From CAZAQB01 sp964487155 (GTDB lineage Bacteria; Pseudomonadota; Gammaproteobacteria; Nitrococcales; Nitrococcaceae), in the NCBI GenBank assembly GCA_964487155.1, contig CAZAQB010000180.1:1-6460 (forward strand): 6,460 nt of DNA, in the 5' to 3' direction. Positions 5,411-6,460 of this stretch are shown piece by piece. The notes under the pieces were generated by a model that did no database searches, was not told the DNA's origin, and saw only the letters and a list, made by a program, of their open reading frames with translations. Every line of letters starts with the position of its first letter. Position 1 is the stretch's first letter. Position numbers and translations under genes: made by a program.

Positions 5411-6454
5411 CCGTGCCGAGCCAGCTGCCTGCAAACCCTGCTGCTGCTGGGCGTGGCGGCTGCCACGCCAGCGGCCCAGGCCCAGACCCCCTCCGCCCTG
5501 GAGGGCTGCCTGCGCCTGGAGACCGAGAGCGAGCGGCTGCAGTGCTACGACACGGTGCTCGGTCGCACCCCCACCGAGACCAAGGCGCCGGACGAGCCCC
5601 CACCGGAGCCGGAACCCCCAGCGCCGGCCGACGCCGAACCGCCAGTGCCGCCACCCCCGTCGTCGCCGCTGGCAAAGCGCTGGCAGCTCATCGCCCAGAC
5701 CGACCGGGGCCCGTTCGTCATCACGCCCTACAAGCCCACCTACGTACTGCCGGCCTCGTGGAATTTCCGCTCCAACAGTAACCCCGAGCCCGGCGCCCGG
5801 GATCGGCTGGACAACATCCAGAACCTGGAGCTCAAGTTCCAGTTGAGCTTCAAGGCCAAGCTGCTGCCCGAGCTGCTGACAGAACGCGGCGATCTATGGT
5901 TCGGCTACACCCAGCTTTCGTTCTGGCAGGCCTACAACAACGGTGAGTCGCGTCCCTTCCGCGAGACCAATTTCGAGCCGGAGCTGATCTACAGCTACCG
6001 CACCGCCTTCCCGTTGCTGGGGCTCACCGGCCGGCTGCTGACGCTGTCGCTGAACCACCACTCGAACGGCCGCAGCGACCCCTTCTCCCGGAGCTGGAAC
6101 CGGGTCATCGGCGGCGTGCTGCTGGACCGCAACAACTTCGCCCTGAGCGTGCGGGGCTGGTGGCGTATCCCCGAGAGTGCCGACGAGGACGACAACCCGG
6201 ATATCAACTCCTTCTACGGCCGCGGCGAGATCGGAGCGTTCTACCAGTGGAACGAGCAGACCTTCGCCGCCATCGTCCGCTCGAACTTTGAACTGGGCAC
6301 CCCCCGGGCCGGCCTGCAGCTGGACTGGTCCTTCCCCCTGGGCGGCGTGAAGGGCTACGTCCAGGTGTTTTCCGGCTACGGCGACGGCCTCATCGATTAC
6401 GACCACATCAGCCACCGGCTGAGCCTGGGGTTCATGCTGACGGACTGGATGTAG
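5399..6454 (+). CDS. pldA: Outer-membrane phospholipase A (OMPLA/PldA)
   Basis: Calcium-dependent outer-membrane phospholipase A1/A2 that hydrolyses phospholipids reaching the outer leaflet. It has 351 residues. A type I signal peptide is visible (hydrophobic LQTLLLLGVAAA, likely cleavage after AQA at residue 28). Next is a short motif with C37 and C49-Y50-D51, recurrent at the N-terminus of proteobacterial envelope proteins, then a Pro/Glu-rich linker (about 57-91) and the 12-stranded-barrel domain (about 93-351). The catalytic block NHHSNGRSDPFSRSWN holds H220, S222 and N234, equivalent to H142, S144 and N156 of E. coli OMPLA; R225 and S230 match its calcium-site residues. The protein is longer than the E. 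coli enzyme because of the N-terminal motif and linker. The last residues are WM, so the usual terminal aromatic is penultimate. ATG 5399 is chosen because GAGG lies 7 nt upstream; an in-frame ATG at 5408 is the alternative. The gene is divergent from the aldolase/uvrA cluster. Confidence 0.97.
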   Translation: MLPMPCRASCLQTLLLLGVAAATPAAQAQTPSALEGCLRLETESERLQCYDTVLGRTPTETKAPDEPPPEPEPPAPADAEPPVPPPPSSPLAKRWQLIAQTDRGPFVITPYKPTYVLPASWNFRSNSNPEPGARDRLDNIQNLELKFQLSFKAKLLPELLTERGDLWFGYTQLSFWQAYNNGESRPFRETNFEPELIYSYRTAFPLLGLTGRLLTLSLNHHSNGRSDPFSRSWNRVIGGVLLDRNNFALSVRGWWRIPESADEDDNPDINSFYGRGEIGAFYQWNEQTFAAIVRSNFELGTPRAGLQLDWSFPLGGVKGYVQVFSGYGDGLIDYDHISHRLSLGFMLTDWM

Positions 6455-6460
6455 GGGGCG

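Noticed and set aside
5894..6415. Minus-strand 173-codon frame opposite pldA
   Set aside because: The plus strand carries the complete OMPLA catalytic block here; the antisense frame has no family features.

Overview
The window is a GC-rich bacterial chromosome segment from a draft assembly, with two runs of exactly 100 N (1653-1752 and 5106-5205). Three protein genes account for nearly all of it. The outer-membrane phospholipase A (OMPLA), REP-like palindromes resembling those of enterobacteria, and the domain style of the proteins together suggest a high-GC gammaproteobacterium. This is an inference; there is no rRNA or other taxonomic marker here.

Layout. On the minus strand a two-gene cluster runs leftward. 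It starts with a small class II aldolase/adducin-fold protein (4970 to 4335). After 21 nt comes a very long UvrA-type gene (4313 to beyond base 1). The long gene is a double-length UvrA: one complete UvrA-like unit (two ABC ATPase domains, zinc modules, UvrB-binding-like and insertion domains) fused in frame to a second unit whose C-terminal half lies outside the window. On the plus strand, divergently oriented, is pldA (5399-6454), an outer-membrane phospholipase A with intact catalytic residues, a signal peptide, a small Cys-containing N-terminal motif and a proline-rich linker. The 428-nt divergent intergenic region (4971-5398) carries an inverted pair of REP-like palindromes (a BIME-like arrangement) with a sequence gap between them.

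Function. The UvrA-like protein would act in recognition of damaged DNA, probably as a covalent pseudo-dimer with four nucleotide-binding domains. Its aldolase-like neighbour has the metal-ligand pattern of its fold but no identifiable substrate. PldA would hydrolyse phospholipids in the outer membrane and has no evident link to the other two.

Points most worth attention: the two UvrA halves have degenerated in complementary ways (half 1 has a reduced UvrB-binding domain, half 2 has lost most of its insertion domain); the gap inside uvrA must be longer than 100 nt; and the REP pair sits between divergent genes. I found no CRISPR array, tRNA/rRNA, transposase or defence system, and no strong sign of a wholly new system. 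The long plus-strand open frames opposite uvrA are GC-driven shadows.
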